Assembly (NCBI GenBank): GCA_032622095.1
Contig: CP136062.1
Location: 195,993,887 to 196,057,886, forward strand
Length of the DNA: 64,000 nucleotides
Direction of reading: 5' to 3'
Origin: Siphonodentalium dalli
Taxonomy: Eukaryota; Mollusca; Scaphopoda; Gadilida; Siphonodentaliidae
Position numbers and translations under genes: made by a program
The notes under the pieces: generated by a model
What the model was told of the DNA's origin: nothing
The model's database searches: none
What the model saw: only the letters and a program-made list of their open reading frames with translations
Shown here: positions 22,868 to 31,690 of the stretch, piece after piece
Layout: every line of letters starts with the position of its first letter
Numbering within the stretch: the first letter of the stretch is position 1

Positions 22868-23470
22868 ATGGATATCCCACCATTTTCTGATTTGTGCTGG
22901 ACGACTTATTATGGAATATTTCCAAAAGCTATACCTAGGCAACCAGACATGGCTGCTAAAAGTTCGAGATTACTAACGTATGAGGGTTGGAATGATGTGA
23001 TACCTGCAGAAAAAATGGCAGAAGCCGGGTTATATTATATAGGTTATGAAGACAGGGTCAAATGTTTTCAATGTGGAGGGGGGCTATTCAATTGGGAAGT
23101 TGGGGAAAATCCCCATGAAGAACATAGGAAGCATTATCCCTGATGCAGTCTCATTCAATTCTTTGATTTCGTCAAGGGAGACCACCCGGAGGCTACGAGT
23201 TTCACAGAGGGGTTGAGTGAGAGCGAAATAGACAGGCTACTGCATTATGAGGATACTCCAGACGCAGCTATTCCTCCAATGTCAATAGATGCTTCTACGC
23301 ACGACATTACACCTAGTGACCCTTGTATTATATGCTTGGAAGGGGCTAAAAATATATGTTTTCTTCCGTGTTCACATGTTTGTGCGAGTAAAATGTGTGC
23401 CATTGGTTTAGAGAAATGTCCAGTTTGCAGACAAAATATAACAGCTATGACTAGGATTTTCATGTTATAA
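22868..23470 (+). pseudogene. IAP-like BIR + RING protein, in-frame stop
   Basis: Inhibitor-of-apoptosis architecture in 201 codons: one BIR domain (about codons 20-95, with CFQC, a Trp and the EH motif) and a C-terminal IAP-type RING (about codons 153-201, CIIC ... FLPCSH ... CPVC). IAPs bind caspases through BIR and act as ubiquitin ligases through RING. A TGA at 23141-23143 stands directly before the fourth BIR zinc ligand (a Cys), replacing one residue; the frame continues unbroken on both sides. In the RING, the expected Cys after HVCA is Ser (codon 23387-23389), which would remove a zinc ligand. IAP-type genes are not part of the core Polinton set and suggest capture from a host or virus. 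It lies between structural genes and runs rightward. Confidence 0.85.
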
Positions 23471-23500
23471 GGATACCTAAGATGTAAAGATGTTGAAAAA

Positions 23501-23758
23501 ATGGATCCAGAACGCATAAAAATGGATCCAGAACGCATATCGGAAAAGTGGGATTGGTTAGGCCAGAAGATTCCTCGCACCGAAATGGTCTATTTTTGCC
23601 AGATGTTAATACTCTATATCATAATCATCACGGCCATAATTAATTTATCATTAGATAAAGAACCTAAAACATTATGGGTTTCTCTGTTGAGTTCTGGTAT
23701 TGGTATCGCCCTGCCCACCCCTTCAATAGGAAGTAAACCCACCCCAGTACGAGTATAA
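23501..23758 (+). CDS. Small single-pass membrane protein
   Basis: An 85-residue frame from ATG 23501 opens with a directly repeated 18-base unit (MDPERIK/MDPERIS). A GQKIPRTE segment leads into one hydrophobic span (about residues 32-50, MLILYIIIITAIINLSL), then a short hydrophilic turn and a second moderately hydrophobic stretch (LWVSLLSSGIGIALP). Short proteins with 'PRTE(I/M)V.F.Q...IYI' and 'W..LLSS..G..LP.PS' occur in Polinton/adintovirus-type elements, so I regard it as conserved. Location and topology are inferred, and the role is unknown. Confidence 0.6.
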   Translation: MDPERIKMDPERISEKWDWLGQKIPRTEMVYFCQMLILYIIIITAIINLSLDKEPKTLWVSLLSSGIGIALPTPSIGSKPTPVRV

Positions 23759-23778
23759 GATGGATAAACTTTTGAAAG

Positions 23779-24312
23779 ATGTATTACTTCACCAAAATGG
23801 TACGTTATACAAACTTCGTCATATCTACTAACATGGGGTTTAAACCCAATATGAAGGAGCTGACTAATAAATTGTGCGATGCTGTATACAACTCAAAGAT
23901 AATAATATGGAAGAACCGTGTTATCGGTGGTTGCTGTTGGGTATACAAAAACGGTCAGTTATTATTTATGGGAGCATCGTATGATTATCGATGTGCAGTG
24001 AGGAAATTAAGAAAATATGCCAGATTAATTCAAAGACTAGGATTTTCAGTGAAATTGGAAAAAATAAAAAGGATTACTTCATCACTGACTCACGACATCG
24101 GTCATAAACTCAATGTATCTAATATATCTGACTGTTTGGAAGGTATTTATGAACCAGAGTTGTTCCCTGGAGTAAACTTCAAGAGACAAAATATAAATTT
24201 CACATGTCACAGTAGTGGAAAAATATTAATAACGGGAGTTAAACGACAAATGGATATAATCGGTGTGATATATCCTACACTCATGGAAATAGGTTTGTTT
24301 CACAATGGATGA
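23779..24312 (+). CDS. TATA-binding-protein-like (TBP) protein
   Basis: The 177-residue protein aligns with the two-lobed core of TBP. Lobe 1 (about residues 11-95): FVISTNMGFKPNMKELTNKL, then NGQLLFMGA and the helix AVRKLRKYARLIQRLGF. Lobe 2 (about 96-175): ITSSLTHDI, YEPELFPGVNF, SGKILITGVKRQ and a closing helix. In TBP these make the saddle that bends TATA DNA. The lobe-2 Phe in LFPG is kept, while other DNA-kinking Phe positions look changed (Tyr in lobe 1, His in lobe 2). No stop or shift is seen. Its stop overlaps the integrase start by 8 bases (ATGGATGA). A TBP with a PC4-like partner and TATA-bearing promoters suggests element-directed transcription; this is inference. Confidence 0.85.
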   Translation: MYYFTKMVRYTNFVISTNMGFKPNMKELTNKLCDAVYNSKIIIWKNRVIGGCCWVYKNGQLLFMGASYDYRCAVRKLRKYARLIQRLGFSVKLEKIKRITSSLTHDIGHKLNVSNISDCLEGIYEPELFPGVNFKRQNINFTCHSSGKILITGVKRQMDIIGVIYPTLMEIGLFHNG

Positions 24313-25366
24313 ATACTTGAAATCTATTTATTATGACCCATCTAAGAAAGGTAGTTTGGGCGGTGTTGAGCGATTATACAAAGCCGTGAAGGATGAAGGT
24401 ATACGCACAATTAGTAGGAAGAAAATAAGAGATTGGTTAGCTTCCCAGGAAACTTATAGCCTAGTAAGACCACGCCGACTGAAATTTCCTAGAAGTAGAG
24501 TTATTGTTCATGGACTTGATTCATTGTGGGACAGTGATATAGCAGACATGTCTGCTTCAGACACTCCCTATAGATATATATTGGTATGTATAGATATCTT
24601 CTCCAGATTCGCGTGGGCTCGAGCTTTGAAGAAAAAAAATGCCAAAGATGTGAGTGCAGCATTTACTGATATATTTGCTACTGAAACCAGAAGACCACTC
24701 GTTCTCAGGACGGACAAAGGAGGTGAATATGACAATGCATTAGTTAAACGTGTGTTGAAAAGAGAAAAAATAAAACATTTAATAACTGAAAATGAGACGA
24801 AAGCTAATTATTCTGAGAGGTTTATTCGAACTTTGAAAACGCGTGTCTACCGCCATATGATACACACGGGAGGCCAGGACTACAGCTCAGTTTTACAGGA
24901 TATAATAAACACTTATAACATTACCAAGCACAGATCAATAGGTCGGGCTCCTTCTGAAATCAATAACGAAAATGAGTCAGAGACAAGATATGAACTAGCT
25001 TTGAAACGTAAAGAACGGGTGATAAACCCCTACCGATATAAACTGGGAGATAAAGTACGGATTTCTCATTTGAAGGACGTTTATGAGAAGGAATTTTATA
25101 AGAAGTGGACAGGGGAGATATTCACAGTGATACGAAGATATAGAAGAGATAATCTAAACGTTTATAAGATCAAAGATTGGAACGAAGAAGAGGTGACTGG
25201 TTCTTTTTATGAACAAGAAATACAATGGGTCAAAGTTGATGCTGATACCACATACAAAATAGAAAAGGTTTTAAAGAAAAGCCGAGGGAAGGTACTCATT
25301 AGGTGGCTTAATTGGGGCCCGAAATTTGACAGTTGGATACCTGAAGTTGATCTAGTTAAATACTGA
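24305..25366 (+). CDS. int: Retroviral-type (rve) integrase with chromodomain-like C-terminus
   Basis: This 353-residue enzyme catalyses insertion of the element and makes the 6-base duplications. The N-terminus (residues 1-65) matches Polinton integrases (YDPSKKGSLGGVERLY, WLASQETYSL). The catalytic core has D78 (WDSDIADM), D137 (LRTDKGGEY) and E171 (NYSERFIRTLK), the DDE triad. An SH3-like basic region follows (INPYRYKLGDKVRIS, near residue 240), and a chromodomain-like end (YKIEKVLKK ... VLIRWLNWGPKFDSWIP) at about 315-350 may guide target choice by binding histones. The start ATG overlaps the TBP-like stop. The gene is intact and ends in TGATG, sharing a base with the next ATG. Confidence 0.95.
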   Translation: MDEYLKSIYYDPSKKGSLGGVERLYKAVKDEGIRTISRKKIRDWLASQETYSLVRPRRLKFPRSRVIVHGLDSLWDSDIADMSASDTPYRYILVCIDIFSRFAWARALKKKNAKDVSAAFTDIFATETRRPLVLRTDKGGEYDNALVKRVLKREKIKHLITENETKANYSERFIRTLKTRVYRHMIHTGGQDYSSVLQDIINTYNITKHRSIGRAPSEINNENESETRYELALKRKERVINPYRYKLGDKVRISHLKDVYEKEFYKKWTGEIFTVIRRYRRDNLNVYKIKDWNEEEVTGSFYEQEIQWVKVDADTTYKIEKVLKKSRGKVLIRWLNWGPKFDSWIPEVDLVKY

Positions 25367-25757
25367 TGATGAGGCTATATATTTCCAGTGATAAATACAA
25401 AGCCTATTTTCCAGACAATGTGGGTGGAGATTTTACTTTACCTCTACCATCGAATTTACATCTGAATAGTGGATGGACCATCACCTTGGAACAGATATCT
25501 ATGAACCCAAAGCCACATAACAGAATAATCTACATATGCTGTGACATCTGTGAAGCATCCAGACTGCCTACTCAATCTCTTCAAGTGCTGAGGGTTATAT
25601 ACACGGATGGGGCGGGGACTTCGTGGGATGTACAGCGGTTCCTGTAACAGGAGGACCCTCAAACTTTATAAGGATATATCTGCTGGATGAAAATTTGAAA
25701 AACATCGAAATTGACTCATTGGATTGCGTCTTGTTATTCAATGATGGTAGGGTCTAG
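25366..25757 (+). pseudogene. Minor capsid / penton-like small protein, one frameshift
   Basis: It starts at ATG 25366, which overlaps the integrase TGA by one base. The first frame (LYISSDKYKAYFPDN, then FTLPLP and IYICCDICEAS) resembles a short Polinton/adintovirus protein usually placed between integrase and capsid genes and thought to be a minor capsid or penton-type jelly-roll protein. That frame stops at 25645-25647. The rest of the conserved sequence (GGPSNFIRIYLLD ... CVLLF) is in another frame, ending at TAG 25755-25757. The change lies in a G-rich run (25606-25617) and fits a one-base loss or two-base gain. It overlaps the next gene by 17 bases. The penton assignment is tentative. 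Confidence 0.65.
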
Positions 25758-26031
25758 ATATTATTACGACACTGTGCGGAGGACATATATGCCGACGAAA
25801 CTAGGAAATAATGTGTCAAAAGCTAAGCCTCGGAAAGCTACTAAATTAGTTACCAAGAAGAAAATAAAACCTAAAACAAGTGAGAGAAAGAAGAAATCTG
25901 TGAAGCGCAGAACAGCCCCAAAAATTAACCAATCAGGGTGGGTCGTGAAGAAGTCGAAAGTTATAAGGAGAAACAGACACCTCGATGCTTTCGATAATCA
26001 TGGACAGACTACCCATATTCGGAGAAGTTGA
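25741..26031 (+). CDS. Small basic protein (possible core protein)
   Basis: A 96-residue frame from ATG 25741 (an ATG also at 25744) to TGA 26029-26031. A short YYYDTVRR beginning is followed by a strongly basic stretch (about residues 28-75, many Lys/Arg with KKKIKPK and KKKSVKRR motifs). That composition suits DNA condensation or a nuclear-localised virion core protein, like the basic core proteins of adenovirus-type virions. Its end overlaps the capsid gene start. Longer non-ATG starts upstream are not needed. No homologue can be named from sequence alone. Confidence 0.5.
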   Translation: MMVGSRYYYDTVRRTYMPTKLGNNVSKAKPRKATKLVTKKKIKPKTSERKKKSVKRRTAPKINQSGWVVKKSKVIRRNRHLDAFDNHGQTTHIRRS

Positions 26032-27211
26032 AGAAGTTAGTCAGGCTCATAAAGAATGGGTCGATTTCAATACAGTGACTGCCATTACAGAAAATTCACC
26101 TTTAGAGTTTTGTATACCGGGGACATCGAATGATTATATCGATTTAAAGAACTCTACACTCAGTGTCAAAATTAAGATCGTTAAGGAAGATGGTACGCCA
26201 TTGATTTCAACCTCGAAAGTCGGCCCCATTAACTTGGCTCTATCATCAATATTTAGTTACTGTAATGTAGAGTTACAACAAACCCCAGTGGGATCCATGG
26301 GACCTTACTACGGATATAAGGGTTATTTGGATACGTTACTTACATCTACATCAATGCAACAAAAATATAGCTTTACTGAACGTTTATATGTGAAGGACAG
26401 AGCGAAACATATGGAGTCCACTACAGCAAATTCGGGTCTACTAGAAAGAAAACAATTTTTCAATGACAATTCTATAGTGTCAGTGTCAGGCCCGATCTCA
26501 CATGACCTCTGTCAGCAAAATAGATACATTTTGAACGGGGTGCCAGTAAAAATAACATTATGGCCCAGCAAAAATGCCTTCTGTTTAATGAGTTCGGATG
26601 CTACACCAAAATACAAACTGAAGATCACTGATGCTAAATTTAAAGTATGTTTCGTCAAAACAGAAGATATTGAGAGAAATCTCAGCACGAAAGACGCTAT
26701 ATACCCATTTGAGAAATCAATTATTAAAGCCTTTTCAGTCGCCAAAGGCTCTTTTAATTTCACAGCGAGTAACTTGTTTCAAAATGATGTTCCGCAAAGA
26801 ATTCTTATAGTGCTTACAGAGGCAGAGGCTTTGAATGGAAGCTACACCAAAAATCCATTTAACTTTAAAAATTATGATGTAAACCATCTAGCTGTTACAG
26901 TTGACGGTCAATCAGTACCCAGCCGCCCCTTAAACCTGAACTTTAAAAAGGACGATTATTTGGATGCGTACCATAATCTCATTAAAGCTTTTCCAGAAAC
27001 ACCAATCAATAGAGACTACTTTAAAGATGGGTACACTATATTCTGCATAGAGCCTTATGGACATTATGTAGGGTCTATTAACAAGGGTTTAGTACAGTTG
27101 GATATGAGGTTCAGTGAAGCTTTGCCAGAAACAGCAGTCATCTTAGTTTACGGAACTTTCCCAGCACACATGATCATTGACAAGGACAGAAACGTTTTTA
27201 TACCTATGTAA
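25985..27211 (+). CDS. mcp: Major capsid protein, double jelly-roll (hexon-like)
   Basis: 408 residues if the ATG at 25985 is used; the ATG at 26000 gives an N-terminus (LPIFGEVEEVSQAHKEWVDF) that looks closer to the family. Recognisable features of Polinton/adintovirus hexon-like proteins: an 'FCIPGTSNDYIDL' strand near residue 45, NVELQQTPVGS, a YGYKGYLDTLL segment near 125, and the C-terminal YTIFCIEP followed by LDMRFSEALPETAVILVYGTF. Such proteins form trimers that build icosahedral capsids. No stop or frameshift is present. Two AATAAA signals follow (near 27229 and 27253). The gene sits last in the rightward series and overlaps the basic-protein gene by 47 bases (32 from the second ATG). 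Confidence 0.9.
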   Translation: MLSIIMDRLPIFGEVEEVSQAHKEWVDFNTVTAITENSPLEFCIPGTSNDYIDLKNSTLSVKIKIVKEDGTPLISTSKVGPINLALSSIFSYCNVELQQTPVGSMGPYYGYKGYLDTLLTSTSMQQKYSFTERLYVKDRAKHMESTTANSGLLERKQFFNDNSIVSVSGPISHDLCQQNRYILNGVPVKITLWPSKNAFCLMSSDATPKYKLKITDAKFKVCFVKTEDIERNLSTKDAIYPFEKSIIKAFSVAKGSFNFTASNLFQNDVPQRILIVLTEAEALNGSYTKNPFNFKNYDVNHLAVTVDGQSVPSRPLNLNFKKDDYLDAYHNLIKAFPETPINRDYFKDGYTIFCIEPYGHYVGSINKGLVQLDMRFSEALPETAVILVYGTFPAHMIIDKDRNVFIPM

Positions 27212-27537
27212 TATATATAGCATCGTAATAAAATAATATTTAGCATCGTAAATAAATTATTGTAAATAATACTTCTCCGTGTTGTTGTTTGGGAGTTGAC
27301 CTATATGTAGGATGTGATAATACTTAGTAAAAAAAATAATCTCGCCACCCCCTCCCCTTTTTTCGGTTCGGGGTTTTTTTTTTTTGTGCAGGGAAATTTG
27401 TCCTAATTTTGTTTTCCTCAGATGCTCATTCGTTCTTCTGTCAACCATAGCCCATAGACTATCCCACCCATCGTTCATTATAGGCATTTTATATGGTAAT
27501 TTCCGGATTTGATAATGCCAATTTAAGGGCTGGATGT
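27212..27537. other. 3' end region between capsid gene and right TIR
   Basis: Poly(A) signals are followed by a 12-T run (about 27370) and other homopolymers. A 76-codon minus-strand frame opens at ATG 27487 (NDGWDSLWAMVDRR) but runs into Lys and Gly homopolymers, so it is weak. At 27501-27536 a short copy of an inner TIR segment (TTCCGGATTTGATAATGCC) lies just inside the right TIR. Confidence 0.4.
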
Positions 27538-29116
27538 ATGAAGTTAGGATGTATGTTATAGTTCACTATTGATCCGAAAAGGGTTCACTAATAATGCACA
27601 TTTTAATGCAATATATTTTCTAACACATTTCATTATAATACCAAGTAACCTAACACATATATATAGAACATTTCTGGCCCCTAATCGGTGAGATAATGGA
27701 CATCAGGCAAGTTCAAAATGAGAGCCGTAATATGTATGTATTCAACTAACAAACAGTCTTTGCCCTTTTAAATACAAGGTCGTACGCACCGCATAAAGAT
27801 TTACCATGACAGGGGCATTGATCGTTATTTACTATACAATTTAAATCCATCATTTACTACGGAATACTATAAACATCACAATGACAACAGCATTCCTCAT
27901 TCATTGAAATTTGACTGCGTGTAGAATTAGGCGATCGATAATAGCCTTCTCTCTATTCAAAAGTTTGTGATCGGCCATCTGCATTCATAGTTAGCGTATA
28001 CAATTAAGCAATAGGTCGCCTCACATATATAAGAGAATGCATTGGCTTAACACATATTAAAAATGATAAAATTGTCAAAGAATGTAGAAAAATATTCAAA
28101 TGGGGAAACTCGAAAGTGTTTTTTATGTAAAATTGGGGAATATTGCTCGAATAGTGAGTAACATTGTTTACAATAACATTGTAATGACATTTAAGGGCCA
28201 ATATAAATGGCTTACTAATATACTTTTTATAAATAAAGACATACCTTATAATACGTTGTGAGCATCCGAAATGACGAACTGTAATAACATTGTTGAGATA
28301 CATAAGCCTTTTATATGGTAAATATGTTTGTCCATTAGATGTCAATCAAATCCGGAAGTCGTTTTTGATTGATTCCCTTATGATTTCCGGATTTGATAAT
28401 GCCAATTTAAGGGCTGGATTCCATTGTTCGGGGAACGTGTGGTGTGGGTGAATAAATTAGTCAGGTTTGGGCACGCTTTCGAAAACGCGCGGTCTAAGCA
28501 GGTGCACGAGGCGTGCGTGACGCTAAATAATTGTGGCGGGACTCCATTGTTTCAGGAGTGCGTGGTCTAACCAGGTGACTCTGCAGGTGCAAGATTCCAT
28601 TGTTTCAGGATAGCGTGGTCTAACCAGGTGACTCTGCAGGTGCAAGATTCCATTGTTTCAGGATAGCGTGGTCTAACCAGGTGACTCTGCTGGTGCACGC
28701 TTCCATTGTTTCAGGATAGCGTGGTCCAAACAGCCGCACGATTCACGTGTGGTTCTATCATTGGCGCTCGGTTATCAGAATAATTCTGGTGGCCATTGTT
28801 GGGTCGAATAAGGAGGAGTTTCGGTACCCTATCATATAATTAAGAATGAGCGACTTTAATTAATTAAAACCTATCAAATAATTAAGAACGAAAAGGAGGG
28901 GCTTCATTAATTCATTCTACCTATCATATAAGTGAGAAGGAAAAGGATGGGTTTTCATACAATAAGGACCCCTAATAAACCCCTACCATTGGCCCATTAA
29001 GACAATAGGGCGAAACAAAGGGGGACAAAGGACCCATTGACGCAGTGTGGAACCTTTAGAAATGGGGGGAGCTTAGGACACGCCCTCTTTACCCCCCTAC
29101 AGACCCCCTATCATCA
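27538..29116 (-). repeat. Polinton right terminal inverted repeat
   Basis: Reverse complement of 11873-13491, ending ACAGACCCCCTATCATCA at 29116. It has the same 53-base tandem series (28552-28735) but lacks one 41-base unit present on the left. The 113-codon open frame of the left arm is reproduced without change. Confidence 0.95.
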
Positions 29117-29122
29117 CAGATG
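29117..29122. repeat. Target-site duplication, right (CAGATG)
   Basis: Direct repeat of 11867-11872, immediately outside the right terminal repeat. Confidence 0.85.
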
Positions 29123-29144
29123 GAGGCGATCACAAAAAAATCCC

Positions 29145-29690
29145 TAACTAGCCCGAACGAAGTCGAGTACATCAGCTAGTCTAATATATATTTTAGACAT
29201 TTGTCTGTCTGTTTGTCTGTTAGCTATGGCCGGGAAAACTGCCTGACAGATTTGACGAAATTTGATACCTAGGGGAAATTATTTCCAGGGAGTATTTTGG
29301 ACGGGTCAAATCTTGATCCTAACCTGACTTTGACATTCAAAAAGATCAATTCAAGGTCAAATCTGGTAAACCGTAAAACGGAAGTATTTCAACGAAATTT
29401 TATACCTACTGTTACTTTTGTCCCAGGAGTGTTTCGGGTGGGTCAAATCATGACCCTGACCTGATCTTGACATTCAAAATTGTCAATTCAAAGTCAAATC
29501 GGGTAAAGCCGGGCGGATTTCGACGGGTACTTTTGTCGTGACTTTTGTCCGGGGAGTGTTTTGGACGGGTCAAATCGTGACCCCGACATGACCTTTACCT
29601 TTAAAATAGTCAATTCAAGGTTAAATCGCGCAATTCTCCGAAAATCAGAGGGGAACATCCCGGACGAAGTCGGGTCCACCAGCTACTATT
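29145..29690. mobile_element. Helitron-like non-autonomous repeat (one truncated, one fuller copy)
   Basis: At 29149-29179 a hairpin-forming GCCCGAACGAAGTCGAG is followed by CTAG, like a Helitron 3' end. The next base pair starts TCTAATATATATTTTAGAC (29180), like a Helitron 5' end. That copy runs to a second hairpin (CCCGGACGAAGTCGGG, 29659-29674) followed by CAGCTAC. The body repeats a module with GGACGGGTCAAATC, TGACCTTGACCTT and TTTCGACGAAATTTGATACC three to four times. The same modules occur at 35690-36245, 60290-60850 and inverted at 62770-63350. Assignment to Helitrons rests on end structure only. Confidence 0.45.
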
Positions 29691-29699
29691 ATATATTTC

Positions 29700-31200
29700 T
29701 AGATTTAGTTACAAACTAAATACCTGTATATTGTACAAAGAAATGTTTGACAAATATATCTGTATCAATATTACCATGCGTGTCATTAAAATAGATACGA
29801 CGAAACAAATTTTGAAGGGTGCATGTATCAGGTAAATTTTTATATTTCAAATGATGACAGGAATGCGGAAAGTTGAAGTACCTACGTAATACTGGCTATC
29901 CACATGAAGAGATATACATGTATATAAAAAGCAAAATAGAAGATGACTGCTGGCGACAATGTTTTCCAAAACATTCGATAGCTCCCATCTAGTTGTCATC
30001 CCAAAGATCAATATGAAGTTTGGTGACTATCAGATGAGGGATATGTATGTACAGTTGCTAAACAATTCAGTCATGCAAAAGAGGATCAAAGAGTAAGATA
30101 CCAAATTGCTGCCTGTGGTAATGTTTTTAACGAAATTCGGGAAAATTAGATTACTCTCACGCTGGTTATCCAGAAGATGATTGTGGAATCTGGTGACGAT
30201 CGGACAAGGGGTGTCGTCTGTAGGATCAACCAAATTATTTAGCCATAAAAATAGTAAAATTGAAGATCACCGCTGGCAGTGATGTCTTCACAAGGACAGT
30301 TTGAGAACAAAATATGGCTCACATCTAGCGGTGACCCAAAATATCCACATGAGAAAAAGTTCTCCAATAAAAGCTGGCTGCAAGGTGCGCCAATTGATTC
30401 AAATTCGAAATTTAGCAGGGTGTACTGCTTGTGGCCATGTTTTCCCCGCAAATTTTATAGACTGATGGACAAAACCACTGAATCCGTTGAATCAATATAC
30501 ATGTATACATTGATTAATTTATATGCATTTTTATACACATTACTGGTATATAAAGGTACTGAAAATAACTATATTACTAGTATACATAAAATAAACCATA
30601 TATCATGGCTATGGGTTCATGACAGCTGAGAACTTGGTGTGAATTAAAGAGTGGTGGTTTCTCAAGCATATCTAACCCTCCACGTTAGAAACATGCCATT
30701 AAATGTCATAAGTATAATCTAGCTTGAGGACAGAAGTGATCAATAAAACCCCCCTTAATTCAACCAGGTCCTCGCGCGATGCATGGTCGATCACATGATG
30801 ATCTAGGGGGGATTTGAATTGTTGTATAAAAACAGCACTGCGTGTAAATATAAAATAAAATAGTGCTACATCTTATTACAGATTATTGCCATATATAATC
30901 AGTGATTATACAGACAGTCTGACAAAATAAAGTTTCAGTGACACTCTATCCGAAGAGGGGAATAATTTCATCTGTTACAGTCAATGGAGCAATTATGAAT
31001 CTGGAAAGGTGAAATTTCTAAGTAATACTAGATATCGACATAACGCGATAACATATAACGTAAATGCAATATGGCCGCTGGCGACCATTTTTTCCTATGA
31101 AATTAAAAAAATATTTGATAGCTCTCATCTGATAGATCAATATCGAGATAAATATGAAGTTTGGTGATGATCGGATGAGTGAAGTGGACTGTGGTCTGTG
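29700..31200. repeat. Fragments of the GGCCATGTTTT / CATGAAGATC dispersed family
   Basis: Three diverged units (around 29900-30060, 30110-30240 and 31060-31200) share phrases such as GATAGCTCCCATCT, ATGAAGTTTGGTGA and GATGATCGGA with the large array at 44180-47600 and the pieces at 53120-53340. The plus-strand frame at 30279-30629 is incidental. No gene seen. Confidence 0.5.
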
Positions 31201-31220
31201 CTTAACGGTTTGGTAATGCT

Positions 31221-31690
31221 TAAAAAGATTCTTACCTTAATATTTTTATGTTCACTTTATAAACTCCACTGAGTCATCTTTGTTATGTATTGAATTTGAT
31301 ATCTTTTGTTAACAGTTTATAAATTATGTATGTCTCATGTTTGTTATTTTAATTTATGTGTTTATTATCATTAAATAAAGTTGCATTCCTTAAAAAGATT
31401 CTTACCTCAATGTTTTTATGTTCACTTTATAAACTCCACTGAGTCATCTTTGTCATGTATTGAGTTTGATATCTTTTGTTAAAAGTTTATAAATTATGTA
31501 TGTCTCATGTTTGTTATTTTAATTTATGTGTTTATTATCATTAAATAAAGTTGCATTCCTTAAAAAGATTCTTACCTCAATGTTTTTATGTTCACTTTAT
31601 AAACTCCACTGAGTCATCTTTGTCATGTATTGAATTTGATATCTTTTGTTAACAGTTTATAAATTATGTATGTCTCGTGTTCGTTATTAT
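31221..31690. repeat. 170-bp tandem repeat, about 2.8 units
   Basis: TAAAAAGATTCTTACCT begins units at 31221, 31391 and 31561, exactly 170 bases apart and almost identical. Each full unit ends with ATTAAATAAAGTTGCATTCC, containing an AATAAA. It resembles tandem copies of a transcript 3' end or a satellite. Confidence 0.85.

Larger units (their letters stand above)
11873..29116. mobile_element. Complete Polinton/Maverick (adintovirus-like) element
   Basis: A 17,244-base element with long inverted terminal repeats, 6-base target duplication, and the Polinton hallmark genes: protein-primed PolB, retroviral-type integrase, FtsK/HerA-type packaging ATPase and double jelly-roll capsid protein. The leftward PC4-like gene is at the left and all other genes run rightward. 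Additional genes (TBP-like, PC4-like, IAP-like) are not part of the core set. Single-base lesions have broken PolB, ATPase, IAP and penton-like genes, so this copy is probably not autonomous now. No gene for the adenain-type cysteine protease was seen. Confidence 0.95.
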
